Of a stretch of DNA of 64,000 nt, positions 7,402 through 16,837 are shown one piece after another (the stretch's first letter is position 1; each line of letters opens with the position of its first letter). This DNA comes from Solobacterium sp. (GTDB lineage: Bacteria; Bacillota_I; Bacilli_A; Erysipelotrichales; Erysipelotrichaceae). The position numbers and the translations under genes are program-made. The notes beneath the pieces were generated by a model. It had not been told where the DNA came from and did not search any database. It saw only the letters and a program-made list of their open reading frames with translations. The stretch spans positions 38,529 to 102,528 of the forward strand of contig JAFRMA010000098.1 of NCBI GenBank assembly GCA_017430925.1, in the 5' to 3' direction.

Positions 7402-9462
7402 TTATCTCTGTACTTTCTTGACTTTATATTTACTGCCTGTATACAGGGATACTGTACAACCTTCCGTAGCTTCATCAAATTCCGGACTCTGCCAGTACTG
7501 AAGTAAGACATAGTCCACATCATATTCCTTCAGATATCCGCAGCTCTTTGTATAATCGGGATCCTCTTCTTCCAGCCAATCTTCTTGTTTACGGGCAATC
7601 TGATAGAATTCTTCATTGACTCTGTCCAGCGGATAATGATAATGCCACGGTCCGAAGATCTGATACGCTTCCGGGATATACGTCAGTGTTGCGCTGCTCT
7701 GAGAGATCAATACCGGCTGTCTATCTGTAATCGTATCTGTCTCTTCTTTCAGCACCAGGATTGCCTGACGTTCATCCGGATCAATCTTATAGATCCCATC
7801 CACGGATTTACCTCCGCGTATATAGACCCAGTAAATCCCCGTAGTCTGATCCAGCATGAAGGATCCGACATTCCCGAGTATGGTGGCGAAGATCAGAAAT
7901 CCACATAACACAGGTACAGCATATTTCTTCTTTTCAATCTTCCGGGAGATCAGATCCAGGAAGAAGATCTCGGTCAGAGGGTTAAACAACGTCATGAAGT
8001 TCCGGTAGAAGACCATGCCGGTAATTGTTTTCTGTAACAGGATCATGCACAGCGGATTCAGGAAGTATACCATCATCATGATCGTAAACGCGCGCATCCA
8101 GCGTTCATCATCCCCGATACTTTCAGGTTTTGCGAGTATGATCAGGATCACACCTGCCCACCGAAGTACATTTACCAGACCATCCAGCCACTCACTATGA
8201 ATAAACAGATAATCGGTCATCATGTCCAGATGGCGGAAATCCCAGAAATAGTATGAATAAGAAGTAAAGTCTGATTTCTCAACCAGATGGACCACAAACG
8301 AACCAGCCGCAAACATCACCGGCACAAGGATAAAGAAGATCTGTTTCCCATACTTTGCGAAGAAATCTTCACCAAGCGCGAGGATCCGGTTTTGCGGACG
8401 AAGCGCAAGATAGATCAATAGACCGGTGTAGAGTACTGCCAGAAGGATTCCCGCCTTCGGGGATACTCTGGATAAGAACGCCAATACATAACAAACCATC
8501 GGCAGGATCAGCCAGATCATATCGCACAGGGCATGCGGTCTCTTCCGGGCAAAGAGATACCCGGCTAGAGAGAACATTACCGCAAAGCTCATGAACAGAA
8601 AACTGGAAGAACACGCAAACCCGGCTGCCAGGGGGAACCATAATAACCAGCGGATCTGATCTGTTCCATCTCTCTGCCAACGCATGATGATGTACAGTAG
8701 TAGCAGGATAAACAACCCGCGGAACGTATTCCCGTAGAATGCAAAAGCGATGTCCCAGTAAAAGAAATTCGCATAGAACAGCGCAAAGACCAAAACCACG
8801 ATACGGAAGATACGATTCGTGCTGCGCATACTCTTTACTGCGGACACGATCAGGGCATTGGTACACATATTGTACAGAAGCCCCAGCCCCCAGACCGATA
8901 CCACAAGATTACTGACATAGGAGGATGAACCTAGCACAAAGTGCGGAGCATTCACCAGCCAGCACACAAAAGATCCGAAGTGATAATACCCCTGGAACAG
9001 ATAATAGACATTCCATTCCTGACCACGTAATCCCGTTGACAGATCATACATGTTTATCGCAGGCGCATTGATATTCAGTGCGATATAGTTCAGGTATGTT
9101 GTGCTGTCGGCGTAATCCAGATCCACATACATCCTGGAGAAGACCACGAAGAATACCGCCGCAGCCCCAAGCACGATCAATGTGTCGATACTCCGCAGTG
9201 AACGTACAACATCTTTAAACGACAACAGAGTCATCACCAGTGATACTGCCAGCACTGCCAGTGATATACCGATGATCCAGGTAAAAGACAGATTCAAAGA
9301 GATTGGGATGTAATACAGTGTCTGCAATACACCGAGGATCGCCGCAAAGCCCAGGGGAGCCGCAAGTCCTCTTCTTTCAACCTTGAACCGGTTCAGCAGA
9401 AAAACACCGGTACCTTCCGACAACAACATCAATACAGCAACTACAATCAGTATTCTTTTCAT
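7402..9462 (-). CDS. Large polytopic membrane protein (DUF6077-like)
   Basis: A protein of 686 residues with about a dozen hydrophobic segments over residues 1-550 and a soluble C-terminal tail of about 130 residues. Its early loop YVDLDYADSTTYLNYIALNI (acidic residues after the third or fourth helix) and overall shape resemble GT-C-type glycosyltransferases and the DUF6077 family, but I do not see a diagnostic catalytic motif and only the family resemblance is claimed. The tail contains the repeated-looking VLLQYWQSPEFDEATEG, typical of a small alpha/beta unit. It is the first gene of a two-gene operon with the aldo/keto reductase. Confidence 0.65.
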   Translation of the reverse strand: MKRILIVVAVLMLLSEGTGVFLLNRFKVERRGLAAPLGFAAILGVLQTLYYIPISLNLSFTWIIGISLAVLAVSLVMTLLSFKDVVRSLRSIDTLIVLGAAAVFFVVFSRMYVDLDYADSTTYLNYIALNINAPAINMYDLSTGLRGQEWNVYYLFQGYYHFGSFVCWLVNAPHFVLGSSSYVSNLVVSVWGLGLLYNMCTNALIVSAVKSMRSTNRIFRIVVLVFALFYANFFYWDIAFAFYGNTFRGLFILLLLYIIMRWQRDGTDQIRWLLWFPLAAGFACSSSFLFMSFAVMFSLAGYLFARKRPHALCDMIWLILPMVCYVLAFLSRVSPKAGILLAVLYTGLLIYLALRPQNRILALGEDFFAKYGKQIFFILVPVMFAAGSFVVHLVEKSDFTSYSYYFWDFRHLDMMTDYLFIHSEWLDGLVNVLRWAGVILIILAKPESIGDDERWMRAFTIMMMVYFLNPLCMILLQKTITGMVFYRNFMTLFNPLTEIFFLDLISRKIEKKKYAVPVLCGFLIFATILGNVGSFMLDQTTGIYWVYIRGGKSVDGIYKIDPDERQAILVLKEETDTITDRQPVLISQSSATLTYIPEAYQIFGPWHYHYPLDRVNEEFYQIARKQEDWLEEEDPDYTKSCGYLKEYDVDYVLLQYWQSPEFDEATEGCTVSLYTGSKYKVKKVQR

Positions 9463-9606
9463 TTGTCACTCCGGTTCTATGACTACTTCATAATCATAAC
9501 ATTAATCTCAGGAATTCCTGCAGATACAGGCACAGAAAAGATGATGATTTCCCCAAATATCCGTTACAATTAAATCAGCAGAAAAGAATACAAAGGAGGA
9601 ATACTC

Positions 9607-10119
9607 ATGGAATTCAAAGATGTCATAAAAAACCGGTACTCTTGCAAAAAGTACTCGGATCGTCAGGTAGAGCCTGAAAAACTGAACTACATCCTGGAAG
9701 CCGGGCGTCTTGCCCCGACAGCGAAAAATCTTCAGGAACAACATATCTATGTGATTCAGACCCCGGAAATGCTTGCGAAGGTTGATGCGCTGACACCTTG
9801 CCGGTATGGCGCGCCTACCGTTGTTGTCGTCGCGTTTGACAGTAAGAATGTATTCACCTATCCGGGAGGAAAACGTGATTCCGGTGTGGAAGATGCCACA
9901 ATCGTCGCAACTCACATGATTCTGGCAGCCGCAGACGCAGGAGTAGACAGCTGCTGGCTCAACTTCTTAGATCCGGAAAAAACAGCTAAGGAACTTGGAC
10001 TTCCGGAAAACGAAGAAGTACTGATGCTTATGGATCTGGGTTATGCCGCAGAAGGTGCAGGACCTCTGCCTAACCATACTAACCGCAAGGCGCTGGAAGA
10101 AACGGTTACCTACCTGTAA
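9607..10119 (+). CDS. Small FMN-dependent nitroreductase family protein
   Basis: A 170-residue flavoprotein of the nitroreductase superfamily. The family amino end (MEFKDVIKNRYSCKKYSD, with the RxSxRxY-like FMN-contacting segment) and GRLAPTAKNLQEQHIYV near residue 35 are clear; GVDSCWLNFLDP and the GYAAEGAGPLPNH tail match the usual ends. It has no metal-binding or membrane segments. A strong AAGGAGGA ribosome site precedes the ATG and a TACAAT box lies at 9565-9570. It stands alone between two convergent or divergent minus-strand units; the substrate is unknown. Confidence 0.92.
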   Translation: MEFKDVIKNRYSCKKYSDRQVEPEKLNYILEAGRLAPTAKNLQEQHIYVIQTPEMLAKVDALTPCRYGAPTVVVVAFDSKNVFTYPGGKRDSGVEDATIVATHMILAAADAGVDSCWLNFLDPEKTAKELGLPENEEVLMLMDLGYAAEGAGPLPNHTNRKALEETVTYL

Positions 10120-10142
10120 ACCGGCAAATACACATAACAAAC

Positions 10143-10187
10143 AAAAAAGTCTTTTCTGATCCTCAGGAGCAAAGAAGACTTTTTTTA
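10143..10187. terminator. Bidirectional terminator
   Basis: AAAAAAGTCTT pairs with AAGACTTTTTT around a loop of about 21 bases. It serves both the nitroreductase gene and the convergent resC gene. Confidence 0.85.
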
Positions 10188-10189
10188 AT

Positions 10190-10999
10190 TTACATCAGCC
10201 GGCTCAGAACCACTCCGTAGGAATGTAAACCGGGAATAATCGTATTCACACCGATAAAAGTAAACAGCACGACCGGTACGGCAATTACTGCAAACCATGC
10301 CAGTTTTATTCCTGTCACCTTTTTACTGATACGCAGATGCAGGCAGATCGCATACAAGATCCAGGTAATGAGTGCCCATACTTCCTTAGGATCCCAGGTC
10401 CAGAACGAAGACCACGCTTCTTCTGCCCAGATTGCCCCAATCACGTTCGTTACCGTGAGCAGCAGCAAACATATCGCAATCACACGATAGATAAAGTAAT
10501 CAATCTCCGGCAGACGTTCATCTTCTTTATCCTTCTTATGAATCAGAATATACCGGATACCGGAGGCTCCTGCCAGCATGAATGACGCATACGCAAACGC
10601 CGCGCTTCCGATATGTGATACAAACCAGACACTGCGCAGTGCCGGCATCAGTTCATGGATTTCTCTAGGCAATAAAGCCGCATAAAGATAGATTGCCCAG
10701 GCCATGATCATTGCTACGGTAGTGATCCATTCCAGTCCAAGACGGTAATGCAGGAACACAAGAATCACGGAAATACCCCAGGAGAACATCACCGCGAATT
10801 CAAATTGATTGGCCATGGGTACCCTTCCCGCCTGTATACCACGCATGACCAGATATACCGTATGTGCCGCAAATCCTGCCATGAAGATCATCCAGGATGC
10901 TTTGGTCAATCCATCCTTCTTCCACACCTGTCCAAAGAACCGCAAAACCATACCAAGGAAATACAGTCCTATACCTCCAAAAAAGAATACATCCAACAT
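10190..10999 (-). CDS. resC: Cytochrome c biogenesis protein ResC/CcsA
   Basis: The haem-handling integral membrane protein of System II cytochrome c maturation, which passes haem to apocytochrome c outside the membrane together with ResB. The WWD motif is at residues 191-206 (WAEEAWSSFWTWDPKE), with flanking membrane helices; conserved histidines occur at residue 46 and in WFVSHIGSA (129) and PGLHSYG near the end. Its 269 residues are a little short for CcsA but the domain is complete. The ATG lies 6 bases after the resB stop, so the two form an operon. NrfA, just upstream, is the likely client. Confidence 0.92.
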   Translation of the reverse strand: MLDVFFFGGIGLYFLGMVLRFFGQVWKKDGLTKASWMIFMAGFAAHTVYLVMRGIQAGRVPMANQFEFAVMFSWGISVILVFLHYRLGLEWITTVAMIMAWAIYLYAALLPREIHELMPALRSVWFVSHIGSAAFAYASFMLAGASGIRYILIHKKDKEDERLPEIDYFIYRVIAICLLLLTVTNVIGAIWAEEAWSSFWTWDPKEVWALITWILYAICLHLRISKKVTGIKLAWFAVIAVPVVLFTFIGVNTIIPGLHSYGVVLSRLM

Positions 11000-11005
11000 A
11001 TACTT

Positions 11006-12229
11006 CTACTCCTTCTCTTTTTTCAAGACAGACTTTAATCTTAGCTCTAGTCCTTCAGCTTTCTGACTGCAGATTCGATAGCCGGCGGGTGTGACCAGCA
11101 CAACAACAGGAATCCATAAGAACGTTACTGCCAGCCCAAAGACCAAAACCAGTACCGCAATCAACAGGAACAAGTTGATGTACGCAGGAGATTTCTTTAT
11201 CCGAAGTCCCGGATATTCCACGGGATCTTCAAAGTAGTAGGTATAGTCACCGACATCAATACTATCTCCGGGAAACGCAAGCATCGCTTCTTGTCCGGTT
11301 TCATTGATGACCACAAATACATACACCGGATTCTCATATCTTCCGGAAGTCGATGTAATCAGCTGCATCCCTTCTTCCGTCTCCGTAAAGCCCGGATACA
11401 GATTATCTATCAGTATCCCGGTTTTCCCGTCAGATGACAGGAAGTCCTGACTTTCAATATTGAACGTATCCTGGTGATTCTTTTTATCCCTTACGGTGAT
11501 CCTTCCAATCGTTCCGTATGTCTGCTGGTATACCTTGTATTGTCCTGCAGATGCCGGGTGATTCACGGATACTTCTGTCAGTCCGCTCTCCTTCCCGTTT
11601 GGAAGAATTATATTCACTACACTCTTATAATCCAGTCTTCCTGTACTATCTGTGATGGAGAAAGAATCCACATAAATCTCCGTACCATCTTCCAATACCA
11701 GTGATTCCTTGGGCATACATGTCTGATCCGTGATCTTCGGCATGATCATACCCAGTGCAAAGAAGACCACAGTAAACAAGATTCCCAGATGGGTGATAAA
11801 TGTACCGTAACGTCCAAATCCATTCTTGTAGTAGACTGTACGGTCTCCTGTCTGTCTGGTATGACAGCGCATCCGTACAAGCTCCAGCCTGACTTTATCC
11901 AGTGATTCCGGGTCTAGTTCAACAGTTTCTCTTCCCTGTAAAGCCGTGTCGACCAGATCTTCTTCATTGATCCTGCGGAAACGCACAATGGAACATAACG
12001 TGAGATTGATACACAGGAGAATCACGATTACCACAAAATACCAGCTGGTAAAGATCCTGTTTAATCCCAGAGTGAGAATCATCTGATAGTACGAAGGATA
12101 ATTCCTGACATAGTACATTATTTCATTATTCTGTGGTATTACGCTTCCTGCCACAGAGAAAAGAATGATCAATCCCAGAAGGATGACCCCGAATGTCATT
12201 GAGCGCAGAAATGTACTGATCTTTTTCAT
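11006..12229 (-). CDS. resB: Cytochrome c biogenesis protein ResB/Ccs1
   Basis: Partner of ResC in System II cytochrome c maturation. The 407-residue protein has the ResB pattern: two N-terminal membrane helices (SMTFGVILLGLIILFSVAG with the following SVIPQ), a third near residue 145 (HLGILFTVVFFALG), a large extracytoplasmic domain containing HPASAGQYKVYQQTYG, and a last helix near residue 360. It is placed after nrfA on the same strand, but a terminator-like hairpin (12314-12338) lies between them, so it may have its own promoter within 12230-12313. The basis of function is family membership and the adjacent resC. Confidence 0.92.
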   Translation of the reverse strand: MKKISTFLRSMTFGVILLGLIILFSVAGSVIPQNNEIMYYVRNYPSYYQMILTLGLNRIFTSWYFVVIVILLCINLTLCSIVRFRRINEEDLVDTALQGRETVELDPESLDKVRLELVRMRCHTRQTGDRTVYYKNGFGRYGTFITHLGILFTVVFFALGMIMPKITDQTCMPKESLVLEDGTEIYVDSFSITDSTGRLDYKSVVNIILPNGKESGLTEVSVNHPASAGQYKVYQQTYGTIGRITVRDKKNHQDTFNIESQDFLSSDGKTGILIDNLYPGFTETEEGMQLITSTSGRYENPVYVFVVINETGQEAMLAFPGDSIDVGDYTYYFEDPVEYPGLRIKKSPAYINLFLLIAVLVLVFGLAVTFLWIPVVVLVTPAGYRICSQKAEGLELRLKSVLKKEKE

Positions 12230-12313
12230 TTTTCCTGTATTTCTGAATAAACCTGTAAGTAGTATAGCATTTTACCGTGATAAATTTCCATTACGGCAAA
12301 CACGGATAGGAAA

Positions 12314-12338
12314 GGGATGAAGTAATAAGCTTCATCCC
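12314..12338 (-). terminator. Terminator after nrfA
   Basis: GGGATGAAG and CTTCATCCC are perfect arms around a seven-base loop; on the minus strand the hairpin is followed by TTTCC, a weak T-run. It may act as an attenuator between nrfA and resB rather than a full stop. Confidence 0.65.
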
Positions 12339-12367
12339 TGTATTCTGATCAAGTTGTAATCTAACAA

Positions 12368-13648
12368 TTACTTCAGATAAGAATTCGCTTCATCAAGATA
12401 TGCCTGTGCTTTATCCAGACAGTCATTTGTCAATCTGGAGTTGTGAGCACCTTCACTGTTCTCCACGAATACATAGTCCCAGAACCACTGCGCATTTCTG
12501 CTTGCCAGACGTGCTTTTTCCAGGGTTTCGCCTTCGATCTTGCCGTCCGCAATTGCCTGAGCCAGATCTTTATCCAGCTGTTCCAGCGCATTTCCAAGTT
12601 CATTTTCACGAGCTCTTGTGGCATCCTGGATATTCTTGACAAACCCCGCAAGATCACTGTGGCACTGACTGCAGTTATTCTTTACCAGATCCGGATTTTC
12701 CAGAGGGCTTACCCAATAATGGTTCGTAAATACCGTACCGTCTTCTGCCTTGATCTGAGGCATATGACAATCCGCACAGGTAAATGTACTTGCGTGTACA
12801 CTTCCTGCCCCAAGATAAGTCTCAAATTCCGGATGCTGAACCTTCAGCTTACGCACACCTGTATCCGCATCCACCCAGTCCGCGAACATATTACCTTCGC
12901 CGTCAACCAGAGAGTTCTCATATGCCAGAGAGTCTTCCGGAGAGAACTGCGATAAGCCATGATAGGAAACTGTGGTAGCTTTGGTAGCCGGATCAAAGTA
13001 GTATTCGGTATGACACTGCGCGCAGACAAGATTTGCGGCATCCACCTTGGCCAGGTCATCTCCCAGTGCATTCACCACATACGGGTGAGTCACATACAAT
13101 ACACCGGGTTCATTCGCATGACAGTGGAAACACCCGAAAGTATCCGTTGTCTGAGCTTCCATGTCCTCAAATGCCATCGCATACGCACTGTCGCCGTCAT
13201 TCAGTACTTTGGCGGTAAACTCGGAAGTCTTACAGGTAAAACAGTTCGCCAGTTTATGCGGACGTCCTGTACTTGTGACATCCTCAAAGACATAGGTGTG
13301 ACCTCTGGCACTGCCGTAAGAGATCGCAAATCCATATCCCTCATACAATGTCTTAATGTACGGATTCTCTGCGATATAATCATGAATTTCACTGTTTTCA
13401 TCATTCATGACATACGTTTTATATTCGTTAGGATATTGTTCCGCCCAGTCGGAAGCCTTCATTACCTTAACACCTGTCCCCTGTTCAGGAACAAGAGCAG
13501 TCACTTTTTCTCTTGGTGTAGGTGCTCCGCCATGGCTTTCGGTTGCCACAGGCTGCGGAGCAAAAGGTTTTGCGGTTAAGCCGAGAACAATCGCCAACGC
13601 AAACAGTACGCCAACCATGATCTTTTCTGTCTGTATTTTCTGTCCCAT
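12368..13648 (-). CDS. nrfA: Ammonia-forming cytochrome c nitrite reductase NrfA
   Basis: NrfA reduces nitrite to ammonia with six electrons at a lysine-ligated haem. All five haem sites are visible: the catalytic CFTCK (136-140) and CFHCH (173), CAQCH (209), CADCH (291) and CSQCH (326). The active-site set also fits the family: Arg115 in SARGH, Tyr217 in the EYYF segment, His285; calcium ligands Glu215, Tyr216, Lys269 and Gln271. One uncleaved-looking N-terminal helix (residues 9-25) would anchor it to the outer face of the membrane. An AGGAG ribosome site precedes the ATG. The usual quinol-oxidising partner gene nrfH is absent on both sides; resB and resC follow. Confidence 0.97.
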   Translation of the reverse strand: MGQKIQTEKIMVGVLFALAIVLGLTAKPFAPQPVATESHGGAPTPREKVTALVPEQGTGVKVMKASDWAEQYPNEYKTYVMNDENSEIHDYIAENPYIKTLYEGYGFAISYGSARGHTYVFEDVTSTGRPHKLANCFTCKTSEFTAKVLNDGDSAYAMAFEDMEAQTTDTFGCFHCHANEPGVLYVTHPYVVNALGDDLAKVDAANLVCAQCHTEYYFDPATKATTVSYHGLSQFSPEDSLAYENSLVDGEGNMFADWVDADTGVRKLKVQHPEFETYLGAGSVHASTFTCADCHMPQIKAEDGTVFTNHYWVSPLENPDLVKNNCSQCHSDLAGFVKNIQDATRARENELGNALEQLDKDLAQAIADGKIEGETLEKARLASRNAQWFWDYVFVENSEGAHNSRLTNDCLDKAQAYLDEANSYLK

Positions 13649-13686
13649 GGTATTTCTCCTGTGTTTAGTTATCGTTACTATCTAAC

Positions 13687-13718
13687 ATTATAGTACAATT
13701 GATTATCTCCCGTGTCAA
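13687..13718 (-). promoter_or_regulatory. Candidate nrfA promoter
   Basis: On the minus strand TTGACA (13718-13713) and TATAAT (13692-13687) are both perfect sigma-A hexamers, but they are 20 bases apart, wider than the ideal 17. Promoters with this spacing often need an activator, which would suit an anaerobically or nitrite-controlled gene. No FNR-type dyad was found. Confidence 0.5.
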
Positions 13719-13787
13719 AGACCGCCGGGAAAACGAACCAGTATAACTATAATCACTAATAACTCAATATAGATTTACTACCTGCGA

Positions 13788-15416
13788 TTACACTTCTGTA
13801 CCTGCCATGGAATACGCAATATTCAGGGCATGGTCAGAACAACGTTCCAGATCCACAGATATATCGGTAAAGATCAGACCACCCTGAGGATCACATCCTT
13901 CTTTCACCAATCTGACAAGGTGATTGTTGATGATCTCTTCTTTCTTCCGGTCAACCTTTTCTTCAATATCATCCGCCTCAGGCAGACGTTCTGTAAGTTC
14001 CTGATCAAAGATCAGCAGAGATAACTCTACAGAACGAAGGGTAAGATCCGATAATTCCCTTAATTCCGTCATGGCAACCGGCGAGATCTTAGCCTTTCCT
14101 TCACGAAGCTTCTCTTCATACTCGATGATATTCTCCGCATGGTCAGAGATACGTTCGATATCATCTACAGTCCGGATCATTCTGTACAGACGAGCCATAT
14201 ACTTTGGTGACAGATCCAGGGAACGTAATTCAACAAGTTTATCTACGATTGCACCCGCAAGGTAATCGACGGTTTCCTCTGTAGTTTCTACCTGTGCTGC
14301 TTTCTCCGGATCGTGGTTGAAGAAGCAGTCAACAGCTCTTACAAGGTTTACCACTGCCAGCTCACCCATTCTGGTGATTTCACGGTGAGCCTGGTCAATT
14401 GCCAGCGCGGGAGGAATCTTATCGGTCTGTGTCAGATAAATCAGACGGTGTTCCGCAAGTCTCTGGCTCTCTTCTGCCGAGATCGGGATAACTTTCTCAG
14501 ACAGCTGGACGATCTTCTCCGCAAACGGAAGCAGGATCACAACCGCTGTAATCGCAAATATCGTATGCGTATTCGCAATCTGTCTCGCGACATTATCCGG
14601 AGACAGGTTCTGAATCATCGTCAGAATCTGTGGGAATACTGTAATCAGGAGCAGGATCAGCAAAGCACGGATACTATTGAATAACAGATTCAGTACAGAA
14701 CATCGTTTCCCCTGCCGGTTTGCGGTAAGTCCTGCAAGCAGGTTTGGTGTAACTGAACCAACAGCCGCACCGATAACCAGGTATACCGCTGTACGGTAAT
14801 CGATGATATGCTGCATTGCAAATGCCTGGAAGATTACCGTCGCGGAGGATGAACTCTGCAGCAACGCCGTAAACAAGATACCAAAAATCACCATAAGTAC
14901 AGGATTGGACATCTGTGAAACAAAGTTGATAAAACCCGGAGTCTCTGCCAGAGGCGCAATCGCTGACTTCATCATGGTAATTCCCTGGAACAACATACCA
15001 AAGCCAAGAATTACCGAGCCAACATAGCGAACGGTCTTATTCTTCACAAACAGGTTCAGAATCGCTCCGGCAAACAGGATAAACGGCGCATAGGCTCCGA
15101 TATTGAACGCGGTGATCTGGGCTGTAATCGTTGTGCCGATGTTCGCGCCCATGATAACACCAATAGCCTGTACCAGAGACATCAGTCCCGATGTAACAAA
15201 ACCGATTACCATAACATCCGTCGCCGAAGAACTCTGGATAAAGATCGTTACCAGAATCCCGGCGATCACGGAAGTAAGTTTATTCTTGGTTGCTTTTTCC
15301 AGCATATTCTTCAGGTTTTCACCGCAGGCATTCCGCAGTCCTGAAGACATGGTAGTCATTCCGTACAAGAATAACCCTACCCCTCCCAAGAGTATAAAGA
15401 CATCATATACTGTCAT
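13788..15416 (-). CDS. Na/Pi cotransporter family protein with PhoU-like domain (NptA type)
   Basis: A 542-residue transporter. The first 310 residues carry the duplicated NaPi core, each half marked by a QSSSA motif (FIQSSSATDV near residue 61 and LLQSSSSATVI near residue 187). The last 200 residues form a charged helical PhoU-like domain that may sense or gate phosphate uptake. It follows the PhoP/PhoR-like genes on the same strand after an 82-base gap, so it is probably part of, or controlled by, the phosphate regulon. Signal peptide is not needed; the first helix is GGVGLFLYGMTTM. Confidence 0.93.
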   Translation of the reverse strand: MTVYDVFILLGGVGLFLYGMTTMSSGLRNACGENLKNMLEKATKNKLTSVIAGILVTIFIQSSSATDVMVIGFVTSGLMSLVQAIGVIMGANIGTTITAQITAFNIGAYAPFILFAGAILNLFVKNKTVRYVGSVILGFGMLFQGITMMKSAIAPLAETPGFINFVSQMSNPVLMVIFGILFTALLQSSSSATVIFQAFAMQHIIDYRTAVYLVIGAAVGSVTPNLLAGLTANRQGKRCSVLNLLFNSIRALLILLLITVFPQILTMIQNLSPDNVARQIANTHTIFAITAVVILLPFAEKIVQLSEKVIPISAEESQRLAEHRLIYLTQTDKIPPALAIDQAHREITRMGELAVVNLVRAVDCFFNHDPEKAAQVETTEETVDYLAGAIVDKLVELRSLDLSPKYMARLYRMIRTVDDIERISDHAENIIEYEEKLREGKAKISPVAMTELRELSDLTLRSVELSLLIFDQELTERLPEADDIEEKVDRKKEEIINNHLVRLVKEGCDPQGGLIFTDISVDLERCSDHALNIAYSMAGTEV

Positions 15417-15498
15417 AAAAACATCTCCCCTTACAAGAAAGATGTTACCTTTTTTTCATCAAATCCGTGCTCTTCCGGATGTAAAATCTATGTAAACT

Positions 15499-16836
15499 TT
15501 ATTTGGGAAAGATTACTGTAAATACAGATCCTTTTCCTACTTCACTGCTGACTTTGATCTCCGCATCGTGGATCTTCGCTCCATGCTTGACGATGGATAA
15601 GCCAAGACCGGTACCACCGACTTCCTTGGAGTGACTCTTATCGATACGATAGAATCGTTCAAAGATCCGGTCCAGTTCTTCCTGAGGAATACCTATACCG
15701 TGATCAGTAACCGATAATACAGCCTCATTATCCCTGTTTTCCACCAGAATCCGGACATCATTGCCGGGATCACTGTATTTGATTGCGTTAAGACAAAGAT
15801 TATAGACAATACTATACAGTACCTGCGGAATACCGGCGATGATCGTATTTTCACCTTCCACAGACAGACGGATCTGGTTCTGCTCGGCCTCTGCTTCCAG
15901 GCTCTCTGCCGCATTCTGGGCGATCCTGTACAGATCTGTATTCTCCCGGTTCATATCTTTTCCGCCGCTGTCCAGTTTGGATAGATCAATAATATCTTCT
16001 ACCAGTTTGGTCATTCTCTGTGCTTCAGCACGGATCTTACCCGCAAAGGAAGGGATATCTTCTTCTTTAACCATCCCGTGTTCCAGTAATTCCGCATATC
16101 CGGAAATAACATGTAACGGTGTCTTTAACTCATGAGAAGCGTTTGCCGTAAACTCCTGGCGGATCAGTGAAGTTCTTTCCAGTTCTTCACGGTCTTTCTG
16201 GATCTGTTTATACTGGTCATCCAGACGCTTTAACAGAGGCCGTATTTCTTCATATACCGGTGCTTTTTCCGTACTCATCTGTTCTTCCAGAGTGAGATCA
16301 TTCAGAGGTTCTACAATCTTTTTCGGAAGTTTGAACGCGATACTTCTGGACAGCCACCAGGCCGCCAGAGCTGCCGCAATAATCACCGGAGAAATCCGCG
16401 CCAGCAAAGCCCAGATCGAAGCCAGCGTAACAGAGAGACATATTATTGTACCATCCGGCAATTTCCGGGCTGTATATAACTGTTTCTCTGATACAGAAGA
16501 ATACCGGCTGCTCTCTCCATATCCGTTTGCCAGAGCACCCTGAATCTCTTCTTGTTCCAGAGGAACCTCCATTCCCTCGACATCTGTTCCATTCTCATAC
16601 AGGATCCGTCCCTCCGATGTAATCCAGGTGATACGGAAATTCTCAGTATCCAGATCCTTCAGATAAGATTCACGGTTCATGGCTATACCCCTGGTAACCA
16701 GTTCTGTCTCGTTACGAAGCTGTATCATCTGTTCCTGTGTATACCGGTTATATGAGATGACCATAAGAAAAGCGATGCAGGAGATCAGCACCGTAATCGT
16801 CATTAACCATATGGCATAAAAGATCTTCTTGTTCAT
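15499..16836 (-). CDS. phoR: Sensor histidine kinase, PhoR-like
   Basis: A membrane sensor kinase of 445 residues. It has a first membrane helix at about residues 8-28, an extracytoplasmic PAS-like part (FRITWITSEGRILYENGT), a second helix near 140-160, an H-box ANASHELKTPLHVISGY with the phosphorylated histidine near residue 235, an N-box NLCLNAIKYSDPG and the G-boxes DHGIGIPQEELDRIFERFY and GGTGLGLSIVKH. The gene begins one base after the response regulator stop. The phosphate role is inferred from domain order and the neighbouring Na/Pi transporter, not proved by sequence. Confidence 0.88.
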   Translation of the reverse strand: MNKKIFYAIWLMTITVLISCIAFLMVISYNRYTQEQMIQLRNETELVTRGIAMNRESYLKDLDTENFRITWITSEGRILYENGTDVEGMEVPLEQEEIQGALANGYGESSRYSSVSEKQLYTARKLPDGTIICLSVTLASIWALLARISPVIIAAALAAWWLSRSIAFKLPKKIVEPLNDLTLEEQMSTEKAPVYEEIRPLLKRLDDQYKQIQKDREELERTSLIRQEFTANASHELKTPLHVISGYAELLEHGMVKEEDIPSFAGKIRAEAQRMTKLVEDIIDLSKLDSGGKDMNRENTDLYRIAQNAAESLEAEAEQNQIRLSVEGENTIIAGIPQVLYSIVYNLCLNAIKYSDPGNDVRILVENRDNEAVLSVTDHGIGIPQEELDRIFERFYRIDKSHSKEVGGTGLGLSIVKHGAKIHDAEIKVSSEVGKGSVFTVIFPK

Positions 16837-16837
16837 A

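Noticed and set aside
12959..13579. 206-codon plus-strand frame opposite nrfA
   Set aside because: The minus strand holds the five haem motifs of NrfA; the plus-strand frame has no motif or ribosome site.
13687..13730. FNR-type dyad upstream of nrfA
   Set aside because: TTGAT and TCAA half-sites are present but spacing is too large for an FNR box.
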